A DNA stretch of 64,000 bases, taken from positions 35,827,988-35,891,987 of the forward strand of contig CM030708.1 of assembly GCA_017979445.1 (NCBI GenBank). Direction: 5' to 3'. The translations under genes and the position numbers were made by a program. Each line of letters starts with the position of its first letter. Within the stretch, counting starts at the first letter, position 1. Shown here piece after piece: positions 39,201 through 44,912 of the stretch. The notes beneath the pieces were generated by a model, which ran no database searches, was not told the DNA's origin, and was given only the letters and a program-made list of their open reading frames with translations. The DNA is from Akebia trifoliata (taxonomy: Eukaryota; Streptophyta; Magnoliopsida; Ranunculales; Lardizabalaceae).

Positions 39201-40317
39201 TCAGCTCATTACAATCCACAAACTCCGAAAAACAACACATTTTTAGGGTAATTCTCGATCCTCCACTCTTTTCGAACAAGAACTGAATAACATTAAAGTC
39301 CCCCCCCCCCAACCCACGGTTTATCCCAACGACCTCTGATGTCGTCTAGCTCTTCCCAGAACTGCCTCCGTTCACTCTCTATTGTAGGGCCATACACCCC
39401 AGAAAAGACCAAGTAAAATCTTCTCCAATCATCCTACATAACATTGACATTAAAAAGGCCCCTATAAGGCAATCCTCCACCACCACCCTTTTTCTATTCC
39501 ACATTAGGATGATATGACCCGATGCCCCCCAAGAAGGAAGCTCGCACCACCCCACGGAATGAATTCTCCAAATCTCCTTAATTACCCTTCAGTCTACCTT
39601 ATTTAACTTGGATTCGTTCACAAATGATACCAAGTCATCACCTCAGTCCTTGTTCTTTTTCATATGAGGTTTGGGTCCATTTCTTATTACTTGGGGTTTT
39701 CCTTCTTCCCTCTTATATATAAACATGATGCAGTCTCACTGTGATCCAGTCAAGAGTCTTGAACTTGCATGTTTCACTCTGCAAATCCAAAAAAATTGAC
39801 AAATTGACACCACATACTTTACAAGGCAAGACCTCAATATACAAATGGTAGAATAACTGCATTGGTACACTAAAGAGTAGTGCAGTAACGAACCCATAAA
39901 TCCATTGTAAATTTCCTAAAATAGATCTAAGATTGGATCATCATCCAGAATTCACACTGTCCACAAGAAAATCTCATCGTGCGGAAAGCTCTGAAGTAGA
40001 ATTAAATAAGATAATAGCATAATATACGAATTTGTCGGTAAAGTAGGAAGCATAGGTGGTGTGAAATCAGTTTGAGTACTAAAGATTTTAGATATTATTA
40101 TGAATAGAAAAAGAAATGCACATTGTATTTTATACATTTATCAATCTTTCTAGAATTTAGAAAGAACCTGACGGTAATTGGGAGCACCATCGATTTGGGG
40201 AGTCAAGCGTTTGTTCTGACAGCCAGGGAAATGGTCGCTCTTGAGAATGGTTTTCTTTCCCAGCACAGATCCTCCCCTTTGCTTCATAACCTGCTCGGGC
40301 TCCTTGGGTATCGACAT
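116..40317 (-). CDS. PALD: Paladin homolog, PTP-like phytase-domain protein (19 coding exons, 1257 aa)
   Basis: Seen: 19 exons on the minus strand join in frame, all with GT donors and AG acceptors, to give 1257 residues plus TGA. Three tandem modules each open with a [SE]VLG-x3-[IV]LK stretch and a GAP-[NH]-[FVY] motif (residues about 17-47, the start of exon 11, and about 874-901). Each goes on through REE[PA]V[IV]YING-x-PFVLR and MEARLKEDI. Modules 1 and 2 end in [12 protein letters not shown] (C225-R231, C645-R651), the C-x2-G-x2-R-T loop of PTP-like phytases. Module 3 reads SHTGFGG from S1086, with Cys and Arg lost. Known: animal paladin is a cytosolic/endosomal protein reported to act on phosphoinositides; the plant role is not well defined. 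Inferred: a phosphoinositide or inositol-phosphate phosphatase, or a scaffold, with one dead module. Total length fits plant paladins. No frameshift or premature stop was found despite heavy transposon load in the introns. Confidence 0.95.
1544..1666 (-). CDS. PALD: Paladin homolog exon 18
   Basis: 123 nt, phase 2 at both ends; encodes [20 protein letters not shown] and the acidic SDDDEN stretch, then [11 protein letters not shown] before donor GTTAGT. Confidence 0.92.
1667..4668. other. Intron 17 of the paladin homolog (3.0 kb)
   Basis: AT-rich intronic DNA. It holds a short LINE-tail-like piece (about 2131-2187, TTTCAATAAATTTTTACTTA then A-run) and the RTE-type fragment at 4011-4375. An AT-rich near-duplicate pair of about 150 nt (TTTACGAATTAGTTATGATTACAACTAATT-like at 2315 and again near 2487) is visible. 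No gene seen. Intron 18 (249-1543) and intron 16 (4957-5920) likewise show no further gene. Confidence 0.6.
4011..4375 (+). mobile_element. RTE-type LINE 3' fragment (plus strand)
   Basis: Broken reading frames give [42 protein letters not shown]. These match the C-terminal tail widespread in plant RTE-type reverse transcriptases (RWFGHVxxRP and W-x-E-VV-x-DM). The end runs into TAATGATGATGA, the trinucleotide-type tail of this class. Frameshifts and stops make it a relic. A second copy is at 32690-33010 on the other strand. Confidence 0.7.
4669..4956 (-). CDS. PALD: Paladin homolog exon 17, degenerate loop of module 3
   Basis: 288 nt. Using the upstream of two nearby AG acceptors (TTTATGCAG) keeps the frame and gives [21 protein letters not shown]1086 stands where Cys is in modules 1 and 2, and G1092 where Arg is. 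Continues to [20 protein letters not shown] and ends phase 2 before GTATGT. Confidence 0.92.
5921..6204 (-). CDS. PALD: Paladin homolog exon 16
   Basis: 284 nt; encodes [62 protein letters not shown] and IQYCKD, ending two bases into an Asp codon (GA then GTACGT). Confidence 0.92.
6291..6521 (-). CDS. PALD: Paladin homolog exon 15 (aa 906-982)
   Basis: 231 nt, phase 0/0; encodes [40 protein letters not shown] and HVGITGPV. The donor GTGCGA is weak, but the junction restores [17 protein letters not shown] with exon 16. Confidence 0.92.
6591..6740. mobile_element. Short hAT-type MITE
   Basis: Ends are imperfect inverted repeats: GGCTCTGTATGGCAGCTC at the left; the right end reads GAGCTTCCATACAG then a 6-nt insertion and GGGCC. 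This GGSCCTGTxTGGxAGCTC end is common in small plant hAT MITEs. The interior is AT-rich and also self-complementary (AGAATTTCC / GGGAATTATT). No clear 8-bp target duplication. Confidence 0.5.
6860..7072. mobile_element. Foldback MITE, about 213 bp
   Basis: Two arms of about 85 nt are inverted copies: the left arm includes CTAAGAATGACTCATGAAAA and ACACATGATCCCAACCCTTT; the right arm reads the complement (GGATTGGGATCATGTG, TTCATGAGTCATTCTTAGG). Only about 40 nt of loop lies between. Transcribed in intron 14, it would form a long near-perfect hairpin. Confidence 0.8.
7362..7490 (-). mobile_element. LINE 3'-tail fragment (minus strand)
   Basis: An 8-nt T run at 7363-7370 is followed by GTTAAGTATAAATTTATTGC, the complement of the ATAAATTTATACTTA-type LINE tail also seen at 35620-35643. 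Coding content is not recognisable. Confidence 0.3.
7769..8690. mobile_element. hAT-like non-autonomous element, right end missing
   Basis: The left end CAGGGATGGCCATTGATC resembles the TIR of the element at 25380 (TAGGGCTGGCAATGGATC). The GATC-rich interior near 8626 (GATCCAAAATTTTATTGGA) matches the complement of that element's subterminal part (TCCGATAAAATTTTGGATC). No right TIR was found before the LINE coding region, so this is a truncated relative. Confidence 0.4.
8784..11635 (+). pseudogene. LINE ORF1 relic (DUF4283-like nucleic-acid-binding protein)
   Basis: A chain of open pieces in different frames (8784-9092, 9067-9588, 9686-9955, 9989-10228, 10639-11067, 11030-11635). Recognisable is the [10 protein letters not shown]...LVGKTSF part followed, across a frameshift, by GLPFHLW...FRKIG and LDSARLRVG, the pattern of DUF4283-type ORF1 proteins of plant L1 elements. 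The C-terminal end is a short basic coiled-coil-like stretch ([20 protein letters not shown]). ORF1 in this family binds element RNA (family knowledge). No retained full frame. Confidence 0.7.
11647..15310 (+). pseudogene. LINE ORF2 relic: endonuclease, reverse transcriptase, zf-RVT
   Basis: Starts as [17 protein letters not shown] (APE endonuclease) with a stop at about 11812. At about 12066 a lost G in a G-run breaks [23 protein letters not shown] lies near 12326. The RT block at 12338-13981 has [36 protein letters not shown] and [12 protein letters not shown] (catalytic Asp pair kept), interrupted by stops at 12785 and 13454. The tail includes [40 protein letters not shown]. The enzyme family primes reverse transcription at a nicked target; this copy cannot do so. 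Confidence 0.85.
15808..15876. repeat. Homopolymer tract: T runs then 19-nt G run
   Basis: T22, AA, T-rich blocks and a pure G run at 15858-15876. The G run could form a quadruplex; length is likely unstable or mis-assembled. Confidence 0.85.
16125..16215 (+). repeat. tRNA-related SINE-like relic
   Basis: GAGCTAGCTCAGTTAAGAG resembles a Pol III A box and GGTTGCATTTTAGATCC a decayed B box at tRNA-like spacing, followed by a T/C-rich stretch. Weak evidence; could be chance. Confidence 0.3.
17067..17240 (-). CDS. PALD: Paladin homolog exon 14, start of module 3 (aa 848-905)
   Basis: 174 nt, phase 0/0; encodes [20 protein letters not shown], the third [20 protein letters not shown] block and IHGAPHVYK before donor GTATGA. 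Next upstream of the 10.5-kb intron 14. Confidence 0.94.
17387..17989 (-). CDS. PALD: Paladin homolog exon 13 (aa 647-847)
   Basis: 603 nt; encodes [20 protein letters not shown], an acidic/Ser-rich linker ([12 protein letters not shown]), then the module's helical tail ([33 protein letters not shown]) and RPGRFFTVP before GTAATT. The Ser-rich linker looks like a flexible, possibly phosphorylated loop (inference). Confidence 0.95.
18113..18436 (-). CDS. PALD: Paladin homolog exon 12 (aa 539-646)
   Basis: 324 nt, phase 0/0; encodes [20 protein letters not shown] to DTAFVFNCQ. The intron falls inside the catalytic loop, just after the Cys-Gln pair, so C645 lies in this exon and R651 in the next. 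Confidence 0.95.
18868..19297 (-). CDS. PALD: Paladin homolog exon 11, start of module 2
   Basis: 430 nt; encodes [20 protein letters not shown], then the second [17 protein letters not shown] block, [45 protein letters not shown], ending EYT before donor GTATAA (phase 0). Exons 10 and 11 are aa 316-538. Confidence 0.95.
19760..19780. repeat. 21-nt poly(C) tract
   Basis: Uninterrupted C run flanked by CT-rich sequence (TCATCCT left, TCTTCCCC right). Potential i-motif / G4 on the transcribed minus strand. Confidence 0.9.
20133..20350. mobile_element. MITE of the 'catggtttaaa' family, copy a
   Basis: Left end CCAAGGTTTAAAATCTCATC and right end TTTAAACCATGG are inverted copies (CCATGGTTTAAA on the other strand). 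The interior repeats GAGAC / GTCTC motifs in both orientations. Related copies are at 29990-30164, 35265-35427 and 35814-35890. Confidence 0.5.
20619..20857 (-). CDS. PALD: Paladin homolog exon 10
   Basis: 239 nt; encodes [20 protein letters not shown], an aromatic helix-like stretch ([20 protein letters not shown]) and [16 protein letters not shown]. The FL[IV]-x-F-x2-Y and W[ML]-x2-RPE pattern closes each of the three modules. Ends phase 2. Confidence 0.94.
21042..21101 (-). CDS. PALD: Paladin homolog exon 9 (aa 296-315)
   Basis: 60 nt, phase 0/0; encodes [20 protein letters not shown], ending CAG before GTAAGG. It matches the later [17 protein letters not shown] segment of module 2. Confidence 0.92.
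21189..21322 (-). CDS. PALD: Paladin homolog exon 8
   Basis: 134 nt; completes a Gly codon, then [20 protein letters not shown] through [12 protein letters not shown]. Lies about 5.4 kb from exon 7; that intron contains the hAT-type element. Exons 7 and 8 are aa 209-295. Confidence 0.93.
22000..22450. repeat. LTR-like AT-rich relic
   Basis: Layout resembles a plant LTR: long AT-rich U3-like part, TATA-like AAATATAAATACTT, then CT-rich segment (TTTTCTCCAGGAATC). No internal domain or paired LTR found. Tentative. Confidence 0.25.
24080..24680. repeat. LTR-like AT-rich relic
   Basis: Same layout as 22000-22450: GATTTTATGTATTATTTAG start, CTTATAAATAGTTGC TATA-like site, then a CT-rich end with two repeats of TTGGTGTGATTCCA (near 24539 and 24572). 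Could be a solo LTR; no target duplication identified. Confidence 0.25.
24868..25379 (-). mobile_element. LINE 3' fragment (minus strand), zf-RVT region
   Basis: T run at 24868-24876 is the complement of an A tail. Reading minus, broken frames give [26 protein letters not shown] and later [12 protein letters not shown], the zf-RVT C-x2-C...H-x4-C pattern and tail of plant L1 ORF2. The adjacent hAT-type element sits right at its upstream edge. Confidence 0.65.
25380..26398. mobile_element. hAT-type non-autonomous DNA transposon, 1.02 kb
   Basis: Left TIR TAGGGCTGGCAATGGATC (25380-25397) and right end GATCCATTGCCAGTCCTA (26381-26398) are inverted copies with one mismatch over 18 nt. The flanks CAAGAAAT (25372-25379) and CAAAAAAT (26399-26406) form an 8-bp target duplication with one mismatch, the hAT hallmark. 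Subterminal regions are rich in GATC/GGAT motifs. No transposase is encoded. Inside lies a 69-codon minus-strand open frame (25876-26085) with an acidic, aromatic end ([13 protein letters not shown]), possibly captured host sequence. Confidence 0.85.
26719..26845 (-). CDS. PALD: Paladin homolog exon 7, catalytic loop of module 1
   Basis: 127 nt; encodes [20 protein letters not shown] and then [21 protein letters not shown]225, G228, R231 and T232 form the PTP-like phytase C-x2-G-x2-R-T loop. Ends phase 1 (G, then GTAATT). Confidence 0.95.
26846..27984. other. Intron 6 of the paladin homolog with LTR-like relic
   Basis: About 27105-27840 looks retrotransposon-derived: TTGGTATCAGAGTAG near 27108 resembles the primer-binding-side motif of plant Copia elements, and a TATA-like CTATATAAGG lies near 27612 before a CT-rich stretch. 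No coding domain detected. Tentative. Confidence 0.3.
27985..28083 (-). CDS. PALD: Paladin homolog exon 6 (aa 176-208)
   Basis: 99 nt, phase 0/0; encodes [20 protein letters not shown] and [13 protein letters not shown] before donor GTAAGT. RVPIT-D-x-K is repeated in module 2 (exon 12) and as RMPLTRERE in module 3. Confidence 0.93.
28169..28268 (-). CDS. PALD: Paladin homolog exon 5
   Basis: 100 nt; completes the split Arg codon and encodes [20 protein letters not shown] through VKTPLE, ending phase 0 before GTATAC. Exons 4 and 5 together are aa 119-175. Confidence 0.92.
28399..28469 (-). CDS. PALD: Paladin homolog exon 4
   Basis: 71 nt, starts phase 0 with [18 protein letters not shown] and ends after two bases of an Arg codon (CG then GT donor). 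It joins exon 5 to restore RYGNKILV. Confidence 0.92.
29134..29205 (-). CDS. PALD: Paladin homolog exon 3 (aa 95-118)
   Basis: 72 nt, phase 0/0; encodes [18 protein letters not shown] and ends NLEYT before donor GTATGT. The block repeats as [18 protein letters not shown] in exon 11 and [14 protein letters not shown] in exon 15. Confidence 0.93.
29615..29746 (-). CDS. PALD: Paladin homolog exon 2 (aa 51-94)
   Basis: 132 nt, phase 0 at both ends; encodes [20 protein letters not shown] through NLREEP. The matching part of module 2 is [16 protein letters not shown]. It follows intron 1 of about 10.4 kb. Confidence 0.93.
29990..30164. mobile_element. MITE of the 'catggtttaaa' family, copy b
   Basis: Left end CATGGTTCAAGTTTCAT, right end GAGATTTTAAACCCTG (complement CAGGGTTTAAAATCTC). 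Interior has repeated GAAACATTG / CAATGTTTC inverted words. Confidence 0.4.
30424..30850 (-). mobile_element. LINE ORF2 fragment (minus strand)
   Basis: Minus-strand frames give [20 protein letters not shown] and IPMYFLYL, the well-conserved C-terminal side of plant L1 reverse transcriptase (LSKGGK-x-x-L-x-KS-x-LSS-[IL]P-x-Y). Both ends truncated; stops present. Lies in intron 1. Confidence 0.7.
31883..32110 (-). mobile_element. LINE 3'-tail fragment (minus strand)
   Basis: T run at 31883-31889, then GGTACCACGTTGACCAGC and CGAGAGGACCAGCTG, parallel to the 3' end of LINE copy 2 at 35938 (GTGTCGAGAGGACCAACCC). AAACCCTCTAAACTCCTTAA also matches the copy 2 tail region near 36122. Confidence 0.6.
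32690..33010 (-). mobile_element. RTE-type LINE 3' fragment (minus strand)
   Basis: On the minus strand it aligns by eye with the copy at 4011-4375: GTAGTCATAATAGGTGATAA, GGTTAGGTGCGACGAAGATC, CAGTTAGAAGGAACAAG, ACATGGATTGAGTTAGTGAG. It ends GGATAAGGTTTTAATGATGA, the trinucleotide tail of RTE elements. A separate TGATGATGATGAT tail at about 33120-33133 may be a second, inverted piece. Confidence 0.65.
34483..34603. mobile_element. Foldback MITE, about 121 bp
   Basis: Arms of about 41 nt are inverted copies: left AGAGTTTCTATTGCGACACC, AACTCTTACTTAGAGCACCC; right complement AGAGCTTCTACTACCACACC, AACTTTTACTTGGAGCACCC. Loop of about 38 nt. Would form a hairpin in the intron 1 transcript. Confidence 0.7.
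34785..35643 (+). mobile_element. LINE 3' fragment (plus strand), interrupted by a MITE
   Basis: Frames give [39 protein letters not shown] and [10 protein letters not shown], the zf-RVT side of plant L1 ORF2. After the MITE at 35265-35427 the coding tail resumes ([16 protein letters not shown]) and ends with TTGAATAAATTTATACTCAT and an A run. A different subfamily from copies 1 and 2 (different 3' end). Confidence 0.6.
35265..35427. mobile_element. MITE of the 'catggtttaaa' family, copy c (nested in a LINE)
   Basis: Left GCATGGTTTAAAATATCG, right end AATGTTTTAAACCGTGC (complement GCACGGTTTAAAACATT): inverted ends. Inserted between two colinear pieces of the LINE relic, so it is the younger of the two. 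Confidence 0.55.
35814..35890. mobile_element. MITE-like piece of the 'catggtttaaa' family, copy d
   Basis: GCATGGTTTTAAATCTTGG at the left and GATTTTGAAACCT at the right, with the inner inverted words CTTGG / CCAAG and GATCTCATC. Short, about 77 bp. Confidence 0.35.
35938..39612 (-). mobile_element. L1-type LINE retrotransposon, 5'-truncated (copy 2)
   Basis: Same family as copy 1. The T run at 35938-35951 is the complement of the A tail, followed by ATCGATAAAGATAATTTTAT, identical in sense to copy 1's 3' end. On the minus strand it runs from the middle of the endonuclease (ESKLNKVD, matching copy 1's ESKLDRVDD) to the 3' end. It lacks ORF1 and the endonuclease start, a typical 5' truncation. 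It lies in intron 1 in the same orientation as the host gene. No target duplication was recognised. Confidence 0.85.
36066..39612 (-). pseudogene. LINE ORF2 relic of copy 2
   Basis: Broken frames in order: WVVGGG-like region near 39310, [38 protein letters not shown] (endonuclease end), [97 protein letters not shown] (RT catalytic Asp pair), [20 protein letters not shown] and [18 protein letters not shown] (zf-RVT). Stops and frameshifts throughout. Copy 2 keeps RQGDPLSP where copy 1 reads WQGNPLSF, so neither copy is the ancestor of the other. Confidence 0.85.
40168..40317 (-). CDS. PALD: Paladin homolog exon 1 (aa 1-50)
   Basis: Starts ATG-TCG-ATA ([13 protein letters not shown]) and ends CGT-CAG before a GT donor (phase 0). 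It carries the first [18 protein letters not shown] block and the GAPNYRQ motif that recurs at the start of modules 2 and 3. The start was chosen because it is the first ATG after an in-frame acceptor-like site, and the MSIPKEPE opening is what I expect for plant paladins. Confidence 0.92.
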
Positions 40318-40760
40318 CACACGATTTCCACTGTATTACGGAAAGGTTTGGTTTGGTTGGAGAGAGAGAGAGACTAACTAAGGGATATTATGCATGTACC
40401 CTCTTGAGTCCTGACTCCCCTGAGGATGATGATACAATAAGAAGAAACAAGTGTTGGAATAAATCAGACGGATGCATTCCAACGGTCGCCACGGGGAGCA
40501 AAAGCAGAGCTCCTCACACCATCCCCAGATAATGACAACCTCTCACAGTACATAGATAGAGAGAGAGGGAGGAGAAGAGAAGGATTGGGCCTTTGATTTA
40601 TGGATGGTGAGTATTGAATACACGGCAGCAGCACGCAGCCCTTTATTGCTGAGTTGGTTTTGGGGTTTTTTTTTCGTTGAAGAGGAGAACGTGGGAAGCG
40701 TGTCGGATTCAGATTATCTAACACATCGTTAATATTAGTAAAATGCACGTGAATTATTAA
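40318..40760 (-). promoter_or_regulatory. 5' leader and proximal promoter of the paladin homolog
   Basis: Upstream of the ATG, a strong acceptor-like AATACAG at 40337-40331 follows a CT-rich tract (CTCTCTCTCTCTCC near 40361-40374), suggesting an intron in the 5' untranslated region. Further upstream lies a CT/TTC-rich leader-like stretch and, at 40746-40751, a palindromic CACGTG G-box. No clear TATA box. Start site not determinable from sequence alone. Confidence 0.4.
40746..40751. promoter_or_regulatory. G-box CACGTG
   Basis: TGCACGTGAATT, about 430 bp upstream of the start codon; the core bound by plant bZIP/bHLH factors. The same CACGTG core recurs in almost every monomer of the neighbouring satellite. 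Confidence 0.4.
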
Positions 40761-41157
40761 ATAATAATAATAATAATAAATTTATTACTTTTGTTACTTA
40801 AATTGGGAACTATTTTTTTTACTTGTTTCTTTACAAAATCCAGTTCCATCTTCAAAAATTGACTTCTGAAAGGAGTAGAAGTCCAGAGCCTGAAAAGTCA
40901 CATCTAACGAAAGTTTGTTTGTTACAGAAACACATAAGCCAAAATTGATGCTCATTTGATAGTTTTTCATTATTAGATTCTGATAAAATGATCAAAATAC
41001 TTTTAATGTTGATAATGCACGTAGAATGCACTAAAAATGAATAGAATATCGTAATAAATATATAATTATGTTTTATATATATATATATATTTATATGTAA
41101 AATAAATTTAATTTAACAAATTATAAAAATAATTATTTTTAATTTAATCTTAATAGT

Positions 41158-41625
41158 AAAGATGAAGGGTATTTTGGTAGTAATTCTCTTTTAGAAGATA
41201 AATGATATTTTAGTAAAGATAAAGGGTATTTTGGTAATCCCCTTTTATTTTTTAAAGTTAAGTTTAGTTGAAAATTTGATTAAAAATGAAGGGTATTTGG
41301 TAATTTTATTTTATTTTTATGGTTAAGTTTGATTGAAAATTTGATTAAAAATGAAAGATATTTGGTAAAGATGAAGGGTATTTTGGTATTTTTATTTTTA
41401 TTTTTATTTTTTAAGATTAAGTTTGATTGAAAATTTGATTAAAGATGAAGGGTATTCTGATAATCAATCTCCTTTTGTTTTTTAATATTAAGTTTGATTG
41501 GAAATTTGATTAAAGATGAAGGGTATTTTGGTGAAGATGAAAGGTATTTTGATAATCTCATTTTATTTTTTAAGGTTAAGTTTAGTTGAAGATTTAAATA
41601 AAGATGAAAGATATTTTAGTAACTA
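41158..41625. repeat. Degenerate AT-rich minisatellite
   Basis: Words GATGAAGGGTATTTTGGTAA and GTTAAGTTTGATTGAAAATT recur about five times, spaced roughly 65-90 nt, with point and length variation. No coding sense. The rest of 40760-42627 is AT-rich with nothing recognisable. Confidence 0.75.
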
Positions 41626-42646
41626 CACTTGAGCCATTTTTCGTTTTTGACTTTCCACAAGAGTCATTTGAAGAAGTCCCTTTTAGACGTTTTTTTTTAG
41701 GAGCAATGGATTTTTTATGAATAAAACATACAAAATGATAGATGAGTAATTATAAAATAAGTTAAAGGAAAGGTTAAAGAAATAAAGAAAAATTTTCAAA
41801 AAATTGAAATTTTTACACATTCTCTTAAGTAAAATAATAAAAAAATTTCATATTTTTGTCTTATTCTAAAAATATCTCATACATCTATCTATATCTTTAT
41901 TGTTTTTGTTTATCTCTCTCTTTCCTCCACATGTTAAATTCTCTCTCCTACCATACCTCTCACCTTCTATTTTTCTTTATTCTCTTGACATTATTTATTT
42001 ATCTATATTCTTAATTATCTTCTTCTTATCTAATCTTCCTCTTTAATTTCTTTTGATTTATCTTTTCAGGTTTTTTATTCAATAATTTTGATGGACTCAT
42101 TTATAAATATTGTTGGCTAAAAAATCCTAGATAAGGCTAGAGGCGAAATTCAAGTATTGTAATTTTATTTCGATTAAAAATGGTGGATTAATGTTTATAT
42201 CGTTTAAATGGATTTAAGGTGAGTTAATTATTTTTGTTTAATTTTATATCTATAAATTCTTTTTGAATTTTTGTCTACAATCAACACATTGAATGCTTGA
42301 AAAAATTTATTGATTTATTGTGGATGATTGTACATCGATTGCTCGAGGAATCTCTATGGTATGTGAATGTGCAACACGTGGAAACCTTATATTTTTCAAA
42401 AAAAATTAGAAAATAGTTTTTTATTTAATTGTTATCATCCAATTATGGAGAATCCTTATTCGAACCTAATCAAGAAAAAATGTTAAATGAATAAAATTAT
42501 GATTTTTTAGTGGATTCTTGATGCCTTAACGTTTTTTAATTTTTGTTTCATATGAAAGTGATAAGATATAACCAATTGGATGCATCGATATCCTACCTCA
42601 AAAAATTGAATTCGTCTCATATAGAAAATTTAGGAACAAATAAATG

Positions 42647-43400
42647 TAGCTAACATCTGTACAGATGAGTGGGTATGTGCTACGAATCCACAGGTTGAGC
42701 GGAGAGTGAGATACGGGCATTTAAAAAAACGTCGAAAATTTCGAGTTTTCGACGGGAACGGTCGTCCGGGCGGAACTTCCCGTTGTTTACCATTTTCGGC
42801 AAGGAAGACGAGTTCGGACTGGGAATCTTTCTTCTCAGGAAACGTAGGCATTTTCAATACGGACGATTGGGTGTGGACTACGTTAAAAACCGAAAGACGG
42901 ACGATGAGATACGACCATTTGACCACGCACGTGTCCAGCCTCGAAAAAGGTGTACCCCCACGGAAATCACGTTTTTCGGAAAGGATCCCAGCCTGCGGGA
43001 CAAAATCTAGGATCATGGTGATGTAGCTAACATCCGTACGGACGAGTAGGTATGTGCTACAAATTTTTTGAGTTGAGCGGAGAGTGAAATACGGGCGTTT
43101 AAAAAAACGTCAAAAATTTTGAGTTTTCGACGGGAACGGTCGCCTGGGAGGAGCTTCCCATTATTTGCCATTTTCGGCAAGGAAAACGAGTCTGGACCAG
43201 GAATTTTTCTCCTCGGGAAACGTAGGCATTTTTGATACCGACGATTGGGCATAGATTAAGTTAAAAATCGAAAGACGGGCGATGCGATACGACCATTTGA
43301 ATGCGCACATGTCCTACCTTAAAAAAGGTGTACCCCCACAGAAATCACCTTCTTCGGAAAGGATCCTGGCCTGCAGGAAGAAATCTGGGAACATGGTGAC
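42647..43400. repeat. Edge monomers 1-2 of the satellite (diverged)
   Basis: 376- and 378-nt units that differ from all others: GTTGAGCGGAGAGTGA, a GCATTTAAAAAAACG / GCGTTTAAAAAAACG variant and GGAACTTCCCGTTGTTTACC. Their divergence is what unequal exchange leaves at an array border. Confidence 0.8.
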
Positions 43401-44912
43401 GTAGCTAACATCCGTACGGACGAGTGGGTATGCGCTACGGATTTTTCGAGATGAGCGGAGAGTGATATACGGGCGACTGAAAAAATGTACAAAATTTTGA
43501 GTTTTCGACGGGAACGGTCGTCCGGACGGAGTGTTCCGTTGTTTGCCATTTTTGGCAAGGAGTGCCAATCCGAAACTGGAATCTTTCTACTCGGACAACG
43601 TCGGAATTTTCGATACGGACAATTGGGCGTAGATTATGTTAAAAATTGAAATACGGGCCATGAGATACGACCATTTGAACACGCACGTGTCTTTTTTTGA
43701 GAAAGGTGTACCCCCGCAGAAATCACCTTCTTCGGAAAGGATCCTGGCCTGCGGGACGAAATCCGGAAACATGGTGACGTAGCTAACATCCGTAAGGACG
43801 AGTGGCTATGCGCTACAGATTTTTCAAGACGAGCGGAGAGTGATATACGGGCGACTGAAAAAATGTCAAAAATTTTGAGTTTTCGATGGGAACGGTCGCT
43901 CGGACGGAGTGTTCCGTTGTTTGTCATTTTCGGCAAGGAGCGCCAATCCGAAACTGGAATCTTTCTACTCGGACAACGTCAAAATTTTCGATATGGACGA
44001 TTGGGCATGGATTATGTTAAAAATTAAAATACGGGCCATGAGATACGACCATTTGAACACGCACGTGTCTTTTTCTGAGAAAGGTGTACCCCCGTGGAAA
44101 TCACCTTCTTTGAAAAGGATCCTGGCCTGCGGGAAGAAATCCGGGAACATGGTGACGTAGCTAACATCCGTACGGACGAGTGGGTATGCGCTACGGATTT
44201 TTCGAGATGAGAGGAGAGTGATATACGGGCGATTGAAAAAATGTACAAAATTTTGAGTTTTCGACGGGAACGGTCGTCCGGACGGAGTGTTCCGTTGTTT
44301 GCCATTTTCAGCAAGGAGTGCCAATCCGAAACTGGAATCTTTCTACTCGGACAACGTCGGAATTTTCGATACGGACAATTGGGCGTGGATTATGTTAAAA
44401 ATTGAAATACGGGCCATGAGATACGACCATTTGAACACGCACGTGTCTTTTTTTGAGAAAGGTGTACCCCCGCAGAAATCACCTTCTTCGGAAAGGATCC
44501 TGGCCTGCGGGACGAAATCCGAAAACATGGTGACGTAGCTAACATCCGTAAAGACGAGTGGCTATGCGCTACAGATTTTTCGAGACGAGCGGAGAGTGAT
44601 ATACGGGCGACTGAAAAAACGTCAAAAATATTGAGTTTTCGATGGGAACGGTCGCTCGGACGGAGTGTTCCGTTGTTTGTCATTTTCGGCAAGGAGCGCC
44701 AATCCGAAACTGGAATCTTTCTACTCGGACAACGTCGAAATTTTCGATATGGACGATTGGGCGTGGATTATGTTAAAAATTAAAATACGGGCCATGAGAT
44801 ACGACCATTTGAACACGCACGTGTCTTTTTCTGAGAAAGGTGTACCCCCGTGGAAATCACCTTCTTTGAAAAGGATCCTGGCCTGCGGGACGAAATCCGG
44901 GAACATGGTGAC
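43401..44912. repeat. Two copies of a 756-bp dimer higher-order repeat
   Basis: Units 43401-44156 and 44157-44912 are near-identical as dimers. Shared markers: ATACGGACAATTGGGCGT in the first monomer of each; GAGTGGCTATGCGCTACAGA and CCCGTGGAAATCACCTTCTT(TG) in the second. Confidence 0.85.

Larger units (their letters stand above)
29747..40167. other. Intron 1 of the paladin homolog (10.4 kb)
   Basis: Contains MITEs, four LINE pieces including the 3.7-kb copy 2, an RTE relic and a foldback element. The parts 33135-34480 and 39640-40160 hold nothing I recognise. Confidence 0.75.

Noticed and set aside
35848..39650. TTCACAAA...ATACCAAG words at about 35848 and 39617 as the target duplication of LINE copy 2
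   Set aside because: They do not abut the A tail or the 5' break and match only partly; the left one belongs to a MITE-like piece.
40464..40748. Minus-strand open frame of 94 codons upstream of the start codon as an N-terminal extension or upstream gene
   Set aside because: Low-complexity Ser/Pro/Leu-rich translation of a CT-rich leader; it is not in frame with exon 1 without a splice, and plant paladins start near MSIPKEPE.
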